Part shown: positions 43,588 through 51,604 of the stretch, in pieces
How the letters are laid out: each line of letters opens with the position of its first letter
Numbering within the stretch: position 1 is the stretch's first letter
From: Devosia sp.
GTDB taxonomy: Bacteria > Pseudomonadota > Alphaproteobacteria > Rhizobiales > Devosiaceae
Reading direction: 5' to 3'
DNA length: 64,000 nucleotides
Assembly: GCF_017744655.1 (NCBI RefSeq)
Contig: NZ_JAGIAW010000007.1
Span: 1 to 64,000, forward strand
Translations under genes and position numbers: made by a program
Notes under the pieces: model-generated
The model's input: the letters and a program-made list of their open reading frames with translations, nothing else
Database searches by the model: none
What the model was told of the DNA's origin: nothing

Positions 43588-44757
43588 ATGCTGATCGAAA
43601 ACATGATGTATTTTGCGCTGGGCCTGCTGGTGGCAGGGCTGGTCGCGCTGATCATCATGCCGGCCGTGTGGAAACGCGCCGTGCGCCTGACCAAGCGCCG
43701 CATCGAGGCTGCAACGCCCATTACCCTCTCCGAATTCCGCGCCGACAAGGACCAGTTGCGGGCCGAATTCGCGCTTTCGACGCGCCGGCTCGAAATGAAT
43801 GTCGAGACGCTGCGCAAGCGCCTCGCCGAGCAATTGAGCGATGTGAACCAGAAGCGCACTGATCTTGGTGCGCTCAAAGCCGAGCGCGAACAACACATGG
43901 CCGTGGTCTCCGAGCTTGAAAGCCGGCAGGTCGATTTGCGGGCGCGCATTCTGGAACTCGAAAAGGAAGGCACCGACCTCGCGCAACGGCTGCGCATGCG
44001 CGAGCGCGATGTAGAAGTGCGCCAGGACGAGATCGAAACCCTGCGCGGGAGCCTGCGCGAAGGTTTTCCCGAAGCAACCGGCGGCGAAAACCTCAGCGGC
44101 GACTACGATCACGACGTCGACCGGCTGACCGCGCTGCTCGCCGTCGAGCGCAAGCGTGCTGCCTTCCTCGAGGAACAGGCCCACAGCCTGATCGAACGGC
44201 TGGAAAATTCCGACCGTCGGTCTTCGGAGGCCACGGCCGCCATCGCCCAGATGCGCGATGCGCTGGCCCGAAAAGATGCGCGGGACGAGGAAAACGCCCA
44301 AGCGCTGGTGGCGGCGGAAGCCCGCATGGCGAGCGCCGAAAACCGGCTCAATGCGCTCCTTGCGGAATCGAGCGAAGCTGTCGCCCAGAGCAATGGCCGG
44401 GTCGAGCAATTGCTGGCCAACAAGCTCGGGCTCGAAGACGAGGTGGAGCGCCTGCGCAATAAGGTCGCCAATGTCGAATCCTCGATCCTTGCCGATTGGC
44501 AGACCGAGCGCTTCGAAGAGGCGCACCTGCGCGAAAAGCTCAATGATATCGCCGCCAGCGTCAGCCGGCTGGTCTATGCCGTCGACCACGATACGCCGCT
44601 CGAAACCAATGTCGAAGAGAGCCTCTTCGATCGGGTCCAGCGCTTTGCCGATGATGGCGAGACGATGGGCACGCTGGAGCCGCCGACGGGTGAAGGCCCG
44701 CGCCGGGGTTCGGTTTCGGATCGCCTCGCGGCGCTGCGGGAAATTCAGGGGCGCTAG
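43588..44757 (+). CDS. Membrane-anchored coiled-coil protein
   Basis: I do not recognise a named family for this 389-residue protein. It has one N-terminal membrane helix (about 6-27, MYFALGLLVAGLVALIIMPAVWKRA) and a very long coiled coil (about 45-330) rich in Arg, Glu, Leu and Ala, such as TRRLEMNVETLRKRLAEQLSDVNQKRTDLGALKAEREQ. A shorter mixed end (YAVDHDTPLETNVEESLFDRVQRFADD) follows. The start at 43588 is preferred for the upstream GGAG and because it begins just before the helix. Similar proteins of unknown function exist in Hyphomicrobiales; a scaffold role at the membrane is a guess. Confidence 0.7.
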   Translation: MLIENMMYFALGLLVAGLVALIIMPAVWKRAVRLTKRRIEAATPITLSEFRADKDQLRAEFALSTRRLEMNVETLRKRLAEQLSDVNQKRTDLGALKAEREQHMAVVSELESRQVDLRARILELEKEGTDLAQRLRMRERDVEVRQDEIETLRGSLREGFPEATGGENLSGDYDHDVDRLTALLAVERKRAAFLEEQAHSLIERLENSDRRSSEATAAIAQMRDALARKDARDEENAQALVAAEARMASAENRLNALLAESSEAVAQSNGRVEQLLANKLGLEDEVERLRNKVANVESSILADWQTERFEEAHLREKLNDIAASVSRLVYAVDHDTPLETNVEESLFDRVQRFADDGETMGTLEPPTGEGPRRGSVSDRLAALREIQGR

Positions 44758-44775
44758 ACCGCCCCCTCACCGGCA

Positions 44776-45129
44776 CTACTGCGCCGCAATTTCCGTGCTC
44801 TGGCGCAATTCGCCGGTCTTGGAATCGAACACGGCAAGCATCACCGCGCCGCCGGCGCGATAGGTAACTTGGATCGTGCCATCGACGGTAAGCGAGGAAA
44901 TCACCTCCGAACCCTGAGGCACGCTGACGCTTGCCGCAATGGTCGGTGGGGGCGCATCGCGCATGAGGCGATAGACAACGGCCACGCCAATCGCCATAAA
45001 GCCCAGCAACATGATGCCCATGGCGACACCCGCCGAGCGGCGTGCTTTTCCAATAGCGGCAGCAGCCTCGGGCGAGACTTCGGTTTCGGCAGGGGCGGGC
45101 TTATTGCCGGACTTGTCAGGATCACTCAT
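44776..45129 (-). CDS. Small single-pass membrane protein
   Basis: This 117-residue protein has a polar N-terminus (MSDPDKSGNKPAPAE), one membrane helix (about 37-56, VAMGIMLLGFMAIGVAVVYRL) and a small likely periplasmic domain with GSEVISSLTVDGTIQVTYRAGGAVMLAVFDSKTGELR. I cannot place it in a named family. Its ATG (45129-45127) overlaps the ATG of divergent rluD (45128-45130) by two bases, so its promoter and ribosome-binding site lie inside rluD. No clear Shine-Dalgarno sequence is visible. It is convergent with the coiled-coil gene. Confidence 0.65.
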   Translation of the reverse strand: MSDPDKSGNKPAPAETEVSPEAAAAIGKARRSAGVAMGIMLLGFMAIGVAVVYRLMRDAPPPTIAASVSVPQGSEVISSLTVDGTIQVTYRAGGAVMLAVFDSKTGELRQSTEIAAQ

Positions 45130-46156
45130 GGCAGACGATACCGATTTCGAATTCGAGGGCGAGCCGATCGAACTTGTCGTCGATGACACCAACGCCGGGG
45201 GCAGGCTCGATGCCGTGCTCGCCAAAGAGCACGACGTTCTGAGCCGAAGCCGCATCAAGGACCTGATCCTCAATGGCGCCGTCACCATCGACGGCAAACC
45301 CGTCAGCGAACCCAAGTATCGCTTGAAGGCCGGCGAGACAATCGTCCTTCTTGCCCCACCCCCGGAAGATCCGGAGCCGCAGGGCGAGGATATTCCGCTC
45401 GATATCCTCTATGAGGACGACGAACTCATCGTCATCAACAAGCCCGTCGGCATGGTGGTGCACCCTGCCCCCGGCTCGCCTAATGGCACGCTGGTCAATG
45501 CGCTGATCTTCCATTGCGGGGAGAGTCTGAAAGGCATTGGCGGGGTCAAGCGCCCCGGCATCGTGCATCGGCTCGACCGCGACACCTCCGGCGTCATGGT
45601 GGCCGCCAAGACCGAGAAGGCGCACAAGCATCTCTCCGAGCAATTTGCCGATCACGGCCGCACGGGGCCGCTACACCGCGCCTATATTGCCTATGCCTGG
45701 GGTTCGACGCAGAGCGCCATGGGCTCGGTCGATGCGCCGCTTGGCCGCGATCCCGGCAATCGCCTGAAACAGGCCGTGCGCAAGGATGGGCGCGAGGCGA
45801 TTACCCATTATGCCGTGCAAGCCCGCTATGGCGACGAGAAGTGGGACATTACCCGCATCCAGTGCCAGCTCGAAACCGGCAGAACCCACCAGATCCGCGT
45901 ACACCTGGCCCATATCGGCCATCCACTGGTGGCCGACCAGATCTATGCCTCGGGCTATGCGACCAAGGTCAATCGCCTGCCCGAGGAATTGGCCGGCGCC
46001 ATTCGCTCTCTTGGCCGCCAGGCGCTACACGCCGCCGAACTCGGTTTCGAGCATCCGGTGACGGGCGAAGAAATGATGTTCGAGGCGGACCTCCCCGGGG
46101 ATATGCGGGTGCTCCAGGATGCGCTCGAACCCTATGACAAGGCTTTTGCGCGATAA
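45128..46156 (+). CDS. rluD: Pseudouridine synthase RluD
   Basis: RluD converts uridines in helix 69 of 23S rRNA to pseudouridine. The 342-residue protein has an N-terminal S4 RNA-binding domain (about 18-80, RLDAVLAKEHDVLSRSRIKDLILNGAVTIDGKPV) and the RluA-type catalytic domain with HRLDRDTSGVMV (catalytic Asp in RLDRDTSG), then GRTHQIRVHLAHIGHPLVAD. The start at 45128 (MADDTDFE) has AGGA 8 nt upstream; an open frame upstream is not conserved. It is divergent from, and overlaps the start of, a small membrane protein gene. A hairpin (GATCACCC/GGGTGATC, 46160-46177) follows. Confidence 0.95.
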   Translation: MADDTDFEFEGEPIELVVDDTNAGGRLDAVLAKEHDVLSRSRIKDLILNGAVTIDGKPVSEPKYRLKAGETIVLLAPPPEDPEPQGEDIPLDILYEDDELIVINKPVGMVVHPAPGSPNGTLVNALIFHCGESLKGIGGVKRPGIVHRLDRDTSGVMVAAKTEKAHKHLSEQFADHGRTGPLHRAYIAYAWGSTQSAMGSVDAPLGRDPGNRLKQAVRKDGREAITHYAVQARYGDEKWDITRIQCQLETGRTHQIRVHLAHIGHPLVADQIYASGYATKVNRLPEELAGAIRSLGRQALHAAELGFEHPVTGEEMMFEADLPGDMRVLQDALEPYDKAFAR

Positions 46157-46159
46157 GGA

Positions 46160-46177
46160 GATCACCCAAGGGTGATC
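46160..46177 (+). terminator. Hairpin downstream of rluD
   Basis: A perfect 8-bp inverted repeat, GATCACCC AA GGGTGATC, lies four bases past the rluD stop. No T-run follows, so termination is uncertain; it could also be a protein-binding palindrome ahead of rpoH. Confidence 0.35.
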
Positions 46178-46388
46178 GAACCGAAAGGCTCTTTGGCGCG
46201 TAGTGTTTGAGGCACATCGACTATGCCGGCCGGAACCTTATCCGATTTGTAACGTTCGGATTGGTTTCTGCCTCTTAAATTCGCCAAACTACCGCCTATA
46301 TTAGGCGGTGCGTCTCCGCCTGTGCCGCATGGACAGGGGGAGATTCTTCCGCCCGCGCAATGCGGGGGATACGAAAGGGGGTGCGTCC

Positions 46389-47258
46389 ATGGCCCAAACC
46401 AATCTGCCCGTCCTCTCCTCGGAAGGCGGTCTCAGCCGCTATCTGCAGGAAATCCGCAAGTTCCCCATGTTGGAACCGGATGAAGAATACATGCTCGCCA
46501 AGCGCTACAAGGAACATGCCGATCCAGGCGCGGCCCAGAAGCTGATCACCAGCCATCTGCGCCTCGTCGCCAAGATCGCCATGGGTTATCGTGGCTATGG
46601 CTTGCCGATCTCTGAAGTCATTTCCGAGGGCAATGTCGGCCTCATGCATGCGGTCAAGCGGTTCGAACCCGAAAAGGGTTTCAGGCTCGCGACCTATGCA
46701 ATGTGGTGGATCAGGGCCGCCATCCAGGAATACGTCCTGCGGTCGTGGAGCCTCGTAAAGATCGGCACCACCGCGGCCCAGAAGCGCCTGTTCTTCAACC
46801 TCAGGAAGGTTAAGGGACAGATCGCCGCCCTGGACGATGGCAGCTTGCACCCGGACCAGATCAAGCAGATCGCGACGACCCTCAACGTCACCGAAGACGA
46901 CGTGGTGTCGATGAATGCCCGCCTCTCGGGTGACGCTTCGCTCAATTCGCCCATGCGGGCGGATGAGGGTTCGTCCGAATGGCAGGACTGGCTGGTCGAC
47001 GACACGCCGGACCAGGAAACGAGCCTGGGTGAAACCCAAGAGTTCGACGAGCGCATGACCCTGCTCAACCAGGCCATGGACGTGCTCAACGAACGCGAAC
47101 GCGCCATCTTCCAGGCCCGCCGCCTGCAGGACAATCCCGCGACGCTCGAAGAACTGGCCCAGCAATATGACGTCAGCCGCGAGCGCATCCGGCAGATCGA
47201 AGTCCGCGCCTTCGAAAAGGTGCAGGAAGCGGTACAGCAGGCTGCGCACGCACACTAG
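46389..47258 (+). CDS. rpoH: RNA polymerase sigma-32 factor RpoH
   Basis: RpoH directs the heat-shock response. The 289 residues contain sigma regions 1.2-2 (SRYLQEIRKFPMLEPDEEYMLAKRYKEHADPGAAQKLITSHLRLVAKIAMGYRGYGLPISEVISEGNVGLMHAVKRFEPEKGFRLATYAMWWIRAAIQEYVLRSW), the RpoH box QKRLFFNLR (131-139) that distinguishes it from RpoD, and region 4 with TLEELAQQYDVSRERIRQIEVRAFEKVQ. The start at 46389 (MAQTNLP) is conserved. It is monocistronic, with a strong terminator downstream. Confidence 0.96.
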   Translation: MAQTNLPVLSSEGGLSRYLQEIRKFPMLEPDEEYMLAKRYKEHADPGAAQKLITSHLRLVAKIAMGYRGYGLPISEVISEGNVGLMHAVKRFEPEKGFRLATYAMWWIRAAIQEYVLRSWSLVKIGTTAAQKRLFFNLRKVKGQIAALDDGSLHPDQIKQIATTLNVTEDDVVSMNARLSGDASLNSPMRADEGSSEWQDWLVDDTPDQETSLGETQEFDERMTLLNQAMDVLNERERAIFQARRLQDNPATLEELAQQYDVSRERIRQIEVRAFEKVQEAVQQAAHAH

Positions 47259-47282
47259 GCGCTTTTGCGATTGAAGATATGG

Positions 47283-47320
47283 CTCCCGCGTTTCGAAAGA
47301 GACGCGGGAGTTTTTGTTTT
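47283..47320 (+). terminator. Intrinsic terminator of rpoH
   Basis: CTCCCGCGT pairs with ACGCGGGAG (47283-47291 with 47302-47310) and is followed by TTTTTGTTTT. Confidence 0.9.
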
Positions 47321-47326
47321 GGGGGG

Positions 47327-48016
47327 CTAGACGGCGATAAGGTCCCATAGCCGCGACTTGTCGAGAATAAGCAGCCAGGGCGTATCGTCTTCGGGTTCGA
47401 CTTCTACGCGCCCGCCTGTGCCTTCATTCGATGTGCCGATGAGGCCTCCGGGCTCCAGCAGCAGGCCGTTCATGGGATAGAAAAGCCCGCTCGAACGACG
47501 GAAGCGGATGGGCAAGAGTGGGTGGATGGACACGCGTTCGCGTTTGCCGGCGTCGAAGGCAATGCACCCGGTGACGGCGAGGGCCACATCGACCTCGTCC
47601 ACCAGCATGATCCGGCGGCTCGGCGCATATTGCAGCACGGCGCTGAGGGCAGCAAGCGTGTGGTCGAGCCGCTTGCCGGTCATACCGAGCGCGAGGGTGA
47701 CCGGCGCTTCGGTCGAATAGAGCGCTTTCTGGAAATCCGTCGTGATCTGTTCGGGGATATGGATGACGCGGGTGCGGCTCTCCCAGGCGGTGCGATTCGT
47801 CAGGGAATCGAGATCGCCGATCACGGCATCGGGCAAGAGGCCGGCTGCGTCGATCGTGTCGGCGCCGCCATCTGCCCCAACCATAGCGACGCCTTTTTCG
47901 GCCAATTCGCGCAGCAAAGCCCCGTCAACCGTGCCGCCGCCGACAATGGCGAGGGGGCGATCGAAGACCAGCGGCGACCCATCGGGCTCGCGTTCTGAAG
48001 TCACTTGCACTGTCAC
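47327..48016 (-). CDS. thiN: Thiamine pyrophosphokinase
   Basis: The enzyme converts thiamine to thiamine pyrophosphate using ATP. The 229 residues show the TPK motifs: VGADGGADTIDAAGLLPDAVIGDLDSL (catalytic domain, with DLDS), TTDFQKALYS and LGMTGKRLDHTLAAL, and a C-terminal beta domain (IHPLLPIRFRRSSGLFYPMNGLLLEPGG). It lies opposite thiBPQ behind a TPP riboswitch, consistent with salvage: imported thiamine is pyrophosphorylated. The start is uncertain; GTG at 48016 is proposed, with GAGAG upstream. A longer frame would run into the riboswitch region. Confidence 0.9.
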   Translation of the reverse strand: MTVQVTSEREPDGSPLVFDRPLAIVGGGTVDGALLRELAEKGVAMVGADGGADTIDAAGLLPDAVIGDLDSLTNRTAWESRTRVIHIPEQITTDFQKALYSTEAPVTLALGMTGKRLDHTLAALSAVLQYAPSRRIMLVDEVDVALAVTGCIAFDAGKRERVSIHPLLPIRFRRSSGLFYPMNGLLLEPGGLIGTSNEGTGGRVEVEPEDDTPWLLILDKSRLWDLIAV

Positions 48017-48039
48017 ATTTCTCTCAATAAGGTCCGACC

Positions 48040-48130
48040 CGTCTCGCTGGGGTGTTCCGGATGCAAGCCGGAGCTGAGAGTTACCCATTGAACCTGAACC
48101 AGGTCATGCTGGCGGAGGAAGTTCGAGATG
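48040..48130 (+). promoter_or_regulatory. TPP riboswitch (THI element) of thiBPQ
   Basis: The aptamer contains the conserved CTGAGA segment (about 48074-48082) and the ACCTGAACCAGGTCATGCTG / GGCGGAGGAA core. P1 closes with TCTCG (48042-48046) against CGAGA (48124-48128). Downstream, CCCTTC (48169-48174) can pair with GAAGGG (48194-48199), the Shine-Dalgarno of thiB, so a translation-blocking platform is likely. Confidence 0.93.
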
Positions 48131-48207
48131 GCAAGGGTGCCTTTTCGTGCTCTTCCCATTGACACATGCCCTTCTCCCATGGCCGCAACCGTTGAAGGGA
48201 TGACCAA

Positions 48208-49212
48208 ATGGTCAAATCCATCTCCATGGCGCTTGCGGTCCTTATTGGATTGTCTGCTGTTTCTGCGCAAGCGCAGGATGTGCCCACGCTCACCATCTAC
48301 ACCTATGACGGCTTTGCCGCAGAATGGGGTCCCGGCCCACAGCTTTCTGCCGCCTTCGAGCCGGTCTGCGGCTGCAAGCTCAACTGGGTTGCCGCCGATA
48401 GCTCCATCGGCACGCTGCGCCGCGTGCAGCTTGAGGGCCCGACCACCGAAGCCGATCTCATCGTTGGTCTCGATACCGCGATTGCCGGAGAAGCTCGCGC
48501 CACCGGGCTCTTTGCCGATCATGGCCTGACGCTCGACAATCTGGTGCTGCCCGAAGCCTGGACCGATCAGCAGTTCGTGCCCTTCGATTATTCGCACTTC
48601 GCCTTCATGTACGACACGGACCGGACAGAAACGCCGCCGAAGTCGTTCGAAGAGCTGATCGCCATGCCCGAGGATTTCAAGATCGTGGTGCAGGACCCGC
48701 GTTCGGCAACGCCCGGCCTCGGTCTCGTGCTCTGGATCAAGGCCGCCTATGGCGATCGCGCCTCTGAAATCTGGGCCGGGCTTAAGCCCCATATCCTCAC
48801 CGTGACGCGCGAATGGAGCGAGAGCTATTCTCTCTTCCTCGATGGCGAGGCCGACATGGCACTCTCCTACACGACCTCGCCCGCTTACCACATCATCGAA
48901 GACAAGGATGAGACCATCAAGGCCGCGCTCTTCGAAGAGGGGCATTACCCGCAGATCGAAGTAGCCGGCGTCCTGAAGTCTTCGGATCAGCAGGAACTGG
49001 CCAAGCAGTTCCTCGCCTGGTTCGCCTCGCCCGCAGGCCAAAAAATCATTCCGACGACCAACTGGATGTTCCCGGTGGTTGACCTCGGCGCCGATCTCGA
49101 TCCCGCCTTTGCCGGCCTGCCGCAGCCCGAAAAGACGCTGCAGCTCAGCGACGAGGATATTCTGGCCAATTCCTCCGCCTGGATCGACGAGATGCTGGCG
49201 GCGGTTCAGTAA
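48208..49212 (+). CDS. thiB: Thiamine ABC transporter substrate-binding protein ThiB
   Basis: The 334-residue precursor has a signal peptide (MVKSISMALAVLIGLSAVSAQAQ) and binds thiamine or its phosphates in the periplasm. Family features include TLTIYTYDGFAAEWGPGPQLSAAFE, VGLDTAIAGEARATGLF, PFDYSHFAFMYDTD and MALSYTTSPAYHIIEDKD, and length is standard. It is the first gene of thiB-thiP-thiQ and carries the TPP riboswitch in its leader. The thiB-thiP gap contains two inverted palindromic repeats. Confidence 0.95.
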   Translation: MVKSISMALAVLIGLSAVSAQAQDVPTLTIYTYDGFAAEWGPGPQLSAAFEPVCGCKLNWVAADSSIGTLRRVQLEGPTTEADLIVGLDTAIAGEARATGLFADHGLTLDNLVLPEAWTDQQFVPFDYSHFAFMYDTDRTETPPKSFEELIAMPEDFKIVVQDPRSATPGLGLVLWIKAAYGDRASEIWAGLKPHILTVTREWSESYSLFLDGEADMALSYTTSPAYHIIEDKDETIKAALFEEGHYPQIEVAGVLKSSDQQELAKQFLAWFASPAGQKIIPTTNWMFPVVDLGADLDPAFAGLPQPEKTLQLSDEDILANSSAWIDEMLAAVQ

Positions 49213-49247
49213 GATCGTGACTGGCCGCTGGTACACGCGCACGCCAA

Positions 49248-49363
49248 CACCCCCTCCCATCCTCCCCCATCAAGGGGGAGGTGCAGGCCGGTGGATACGG
49301 AAACATTGTGCGCCATACTCGATGCAACACCTCCCCCTTGATGGGGGAGGATGGGAGGGGGTG
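49248..49363. repeat. Inverted pair of 36-bp palindromic repeats between thiB and thiP
   Basis: 49248-49283 (CACCCCCTCCCATCC ... GGGGGAGGTG) and 49328-49363 are perfect reverse complements of each other, 44 bp apart. They share the core of the repeat at 11043-11094. Both together could fold into a long hairpin inside the thiBPQ mRNA. Confidence 0.8.
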
Positions 49364-49389
49364 CGAACCGGCCCATCGGACCTGCAAAC

Positions 49390-50979
49390 ATGCTGACTCT
49401 TCCCCCCCGCCCTGCCCGCATCGCTGTTTCAAGCGTTCTCGCAATCGCCATTGCCGGCCTGATTGCAGCCGTGCTCTGGGCCATTCTCGACGCGGCGACC
49501 GAACCGAGTTCGGCCTCGCGCGTGGATATTCCACATCTGCTACGCATGACCGCTATTCAGGCGGGGCTGACCACCGTTCTATCACTCGCCGTCGGCACGG
49601 CGCTGGCATGGGCGCTGAACCGGTTGCGCTTCCCGGGTCGCGATCTTGTCGTGGGGCTCTTTGCAGCGGCCATTGTCACCCCCGGCATGGTTGTCGCCTT
49701 CGGGCTCCTCTCCATCTGGGGCCGCAATGGCTGGATCAATCAGACGAGCGAGGCGCTTTTCGGCTTCTCGCTGGGCAATCCCGCCTTCGGGCTCTCGGGC
49801 ATTCTGCTCGCCCATGTCATTCTCGACGGCGCCTTTGCCGCGCGTATTCTTCTCGCGCGGCTCGACGCAATTCCCGCGACGCGGCTGAAGGTCGGGCAAT
49901 CCCTGGCGCTTTCAGCGACGCAACGCTTTGCCCTGATCGACTGGCCAGCCATCCGTTCAAGCCTGCCGGGACTTGGTGCGATCATCTTTCTTCTGGCTTT
50001 CACCAGCTTCCCGATCGTGCTGCTGCTCGGCGGCGGGCCGGCCAATCAGACGCTGGAAGTGGCCATCTATTCCGCCGTTCGGCTCGATTTCGATCTCGTC
50101 GGCGCGGTGCGGCTGGCGCTGACCCAGATTGCGGTCTGCGCCGTAGTCATTCTCCTTGCCTCGGCAAGCACGCCAGTCGTCAGCGTGCATGGCCGTTCAG
50201 TCGCGCCGAGCTGGCGGGATGCCGTCCCGGCGCAGGCGCTGCAATGGCTGGTGCTGCTGCTGGCGACGGTCGGCTTTGCGCTGCCGCTCCTGTCGGTGTT
50301 GATTGACGGCGTGGTTTCCGGTTTTGGCCGGGTGCTGGCGCAATCGACTTTCTGGTGGTCGCTGGCAACGAGCCTCATCATCGGCAGCGCCTCGGCCATC
50401 CTGACCCTGCTGCTGGCTCTCGCCCTGACGCTGGGCCGCGCGGCGAGTGGAAGAAGGCCGTTGCGCATTCTCTTGGGTACGCCGAGTTTTGCCTATCTCG
50501 CAGTGCCGGCTGTGGTGCTCTCGCTCGGTTTTTTCCTCATCGTGCGTAACCTTGGTCTTGCCCCGGCGCAGGCCGCCCCGGTGGTGGTCATCATCGCCAA
50601 CAGTCTCCTTGCTTTGCCCTTTGCGGTGGCAACGCTCGGGCCCCCGCTCGATGCCATGGTGCGGGCGCGCGGAAAACTCATCCGCTCGCTCGGGCTCTCG
50701 GGCTGGCAACAGTTCTGGAGGGTGGAATATCCGCTGCTCGGAAAAGACATCGGGCTCATGCTCGCCCTCGCCTTCTGCTTTTCGCTCGGCGATCTCGGCG
50801 TCATCGCGCTTTTCGGCACGCAGGATTTCCAGACCCTGCCGCTGATGATGTTCCGCGCCCTCGGCGCCTATCGCAGCAATGACGCCGCGGCCATCGCCGC
50901 CATTCTACTCGTCGGCACCATCATCGCCTTTGTCGGCCTGCCGCGCCTCTTTGAAAGGATCGCCCATGCTCGAAGCTGA
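49390..50979 (+). CDS. thiP: Thiamine ABC transporter permease ThiP
   Basis: The 529-residue inner-membrane permease has about twelve membrane helices in two homologous halves, as in ThiP. Each half has a binding-protein-dependent-transport EAA-like loop: ARLDAIPATRLKVGQSLALSATQRFALIDWPAIR in the first and ARGKLIRSLGLSGWQQFWRVEYPLL in the second. The start at 49390 (MLTLPPRP) avoids an upstream extension that would translate the repeat. It overlaps thiQ by 14 bp. Confidence 0.93.
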   Translation: MLTLPPRPARIAVSSVLAIAIAGLIAAVLWAILDAATEPSSASRVDIPHLLRMTAIQAGLTTVLSLAVGTALAWALNRLRFPGRDLVVGLFAAAIVTPGMVVAFGLLSIWGRNGWINQTSEALFGFSLGNPAFGLSGILLAHVILDGAFAARILLARLDAIPATRLKVGQSLALSATQRFALIDWPAIRSSLPGLGAIIFLLAFTSFPIVLLLGGGPANQTLEVAIYSAVRLDFDLVGAVRLALTQIAVCAVVILLASASTPVVSVHGRSVAPSWRDAVPAQALQWLVLLLATVGFALPLLSVLIDGVVSGFGRVLAQSTFWWSLATSLIIGSASAILTLLLALALTLGRAASGRRPLRILLGTPSFAYLAVPAVVLSLGFFLIVRNLGLAPAQAAPVVVIIANSLLALPFAVATLGPPLDAMVRARGKLIRSLGLSGWQQFWRVEYPLLGKDIGLMLALAFCFSLGDLGVIALFGTQDFQTLPLMMFRALGAYRSNDAAAIAAILLVGTIIAFVGLPRLFERIAHARS

Positions 50980-51604
50980 GCACCTCGCCTTCGCCTATGG
51001 AAAAGAGACGCAGACCTATGACTTTTCCTTCGAGGCCGAGGCAGGTTCCGTCACGGCCATTTCCGGGGCCAGCGGTTCAGGCAAGTCGACACTGTTCGAC
51101 CTTATCGCAGGATTTTTGGCGCCGAAAAGTGGTGCGCTGACGCTCGACGGCGCCAACCTCCTACCCCTGCCGCCCGAGACACGTCCCCTCTCACTACTGC
51201 TGCAATCGGACAATCTCTTCGATCATCTCAGCGCCCGCGAAAACATCGCTCTTGGTCTGCCAAAGGGCACGAGCAAGGCCGAAGGTCGACAACGTGTAGA
51301 AGAGGTTTTGGTGCGTGTCGGACTGGAAGGTCTCGCAGATCAGACCGCAGCGACGCTTTCGGGCGGGCAGAAGCAGCGCGTGGCCTTGGCTCGCACGCTG
51401 CTGCGGCACCGTGCCATTCTGCTGCTGGACGAACCCTTCTCAGCGCTCGATGACGACACGCGAAAAGTCATTCGGGCGCTGGTAGGTGAACTCACGCAGA
51501 GCGAGGGTTGGCACACAATCCTCGTGAGCCACCATGAGGACGACATAGCGGCGCTTGCAGCACGCCGCTATCGCCTGGCGGAAGGCCGGCTTACGCCGGC
51601 CTGA
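50966..51604 (+). CDS. thiQ: Thiamine ABC transporter ATP-binding protein ThiQ
   Basis: The 212-residue ATPase energises ThiBP. It has Walker A ISGASGSGKST, Q-loop (LSLLLQSDNLFDHL), signature TLSGGQKQRVALART, Walker B AILLLDEPFSALD and the switch His in VSHHEDD. The ATG at 50966 lies 14 bp inside thiP with a GAAAGGA ribosome-binding site. It is the last gene of the operon and is convergent with the 676-residue protein gene, one base apart. Confidence 0.95.
   Translation: MLEAEHLAFAYGKETQTYDFSFEAEAGSVTAISGASGSGKSTLFDLIAGFLAPKSGALTLDGANLLPLPPETRPLSLLLQSDNLFDHLSARENIALGLPKGTSKAEGRQRVEEVLVRVGLEGLADQTAATLSGGQKQRVALARTLLRHRAILLLDEPFSALDDDTRKVIRALVGELTQSEGWHTILVSHHEDDIAALAARRYRLAEGRLTPA

Noticed and set aside
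49205..49547. Minus-strand frames in the thiB-thiP gap
   Set aside because: They are low-complexity translations of the palindromic repeats (PPPILPHQGG...), found at each repeat copy.
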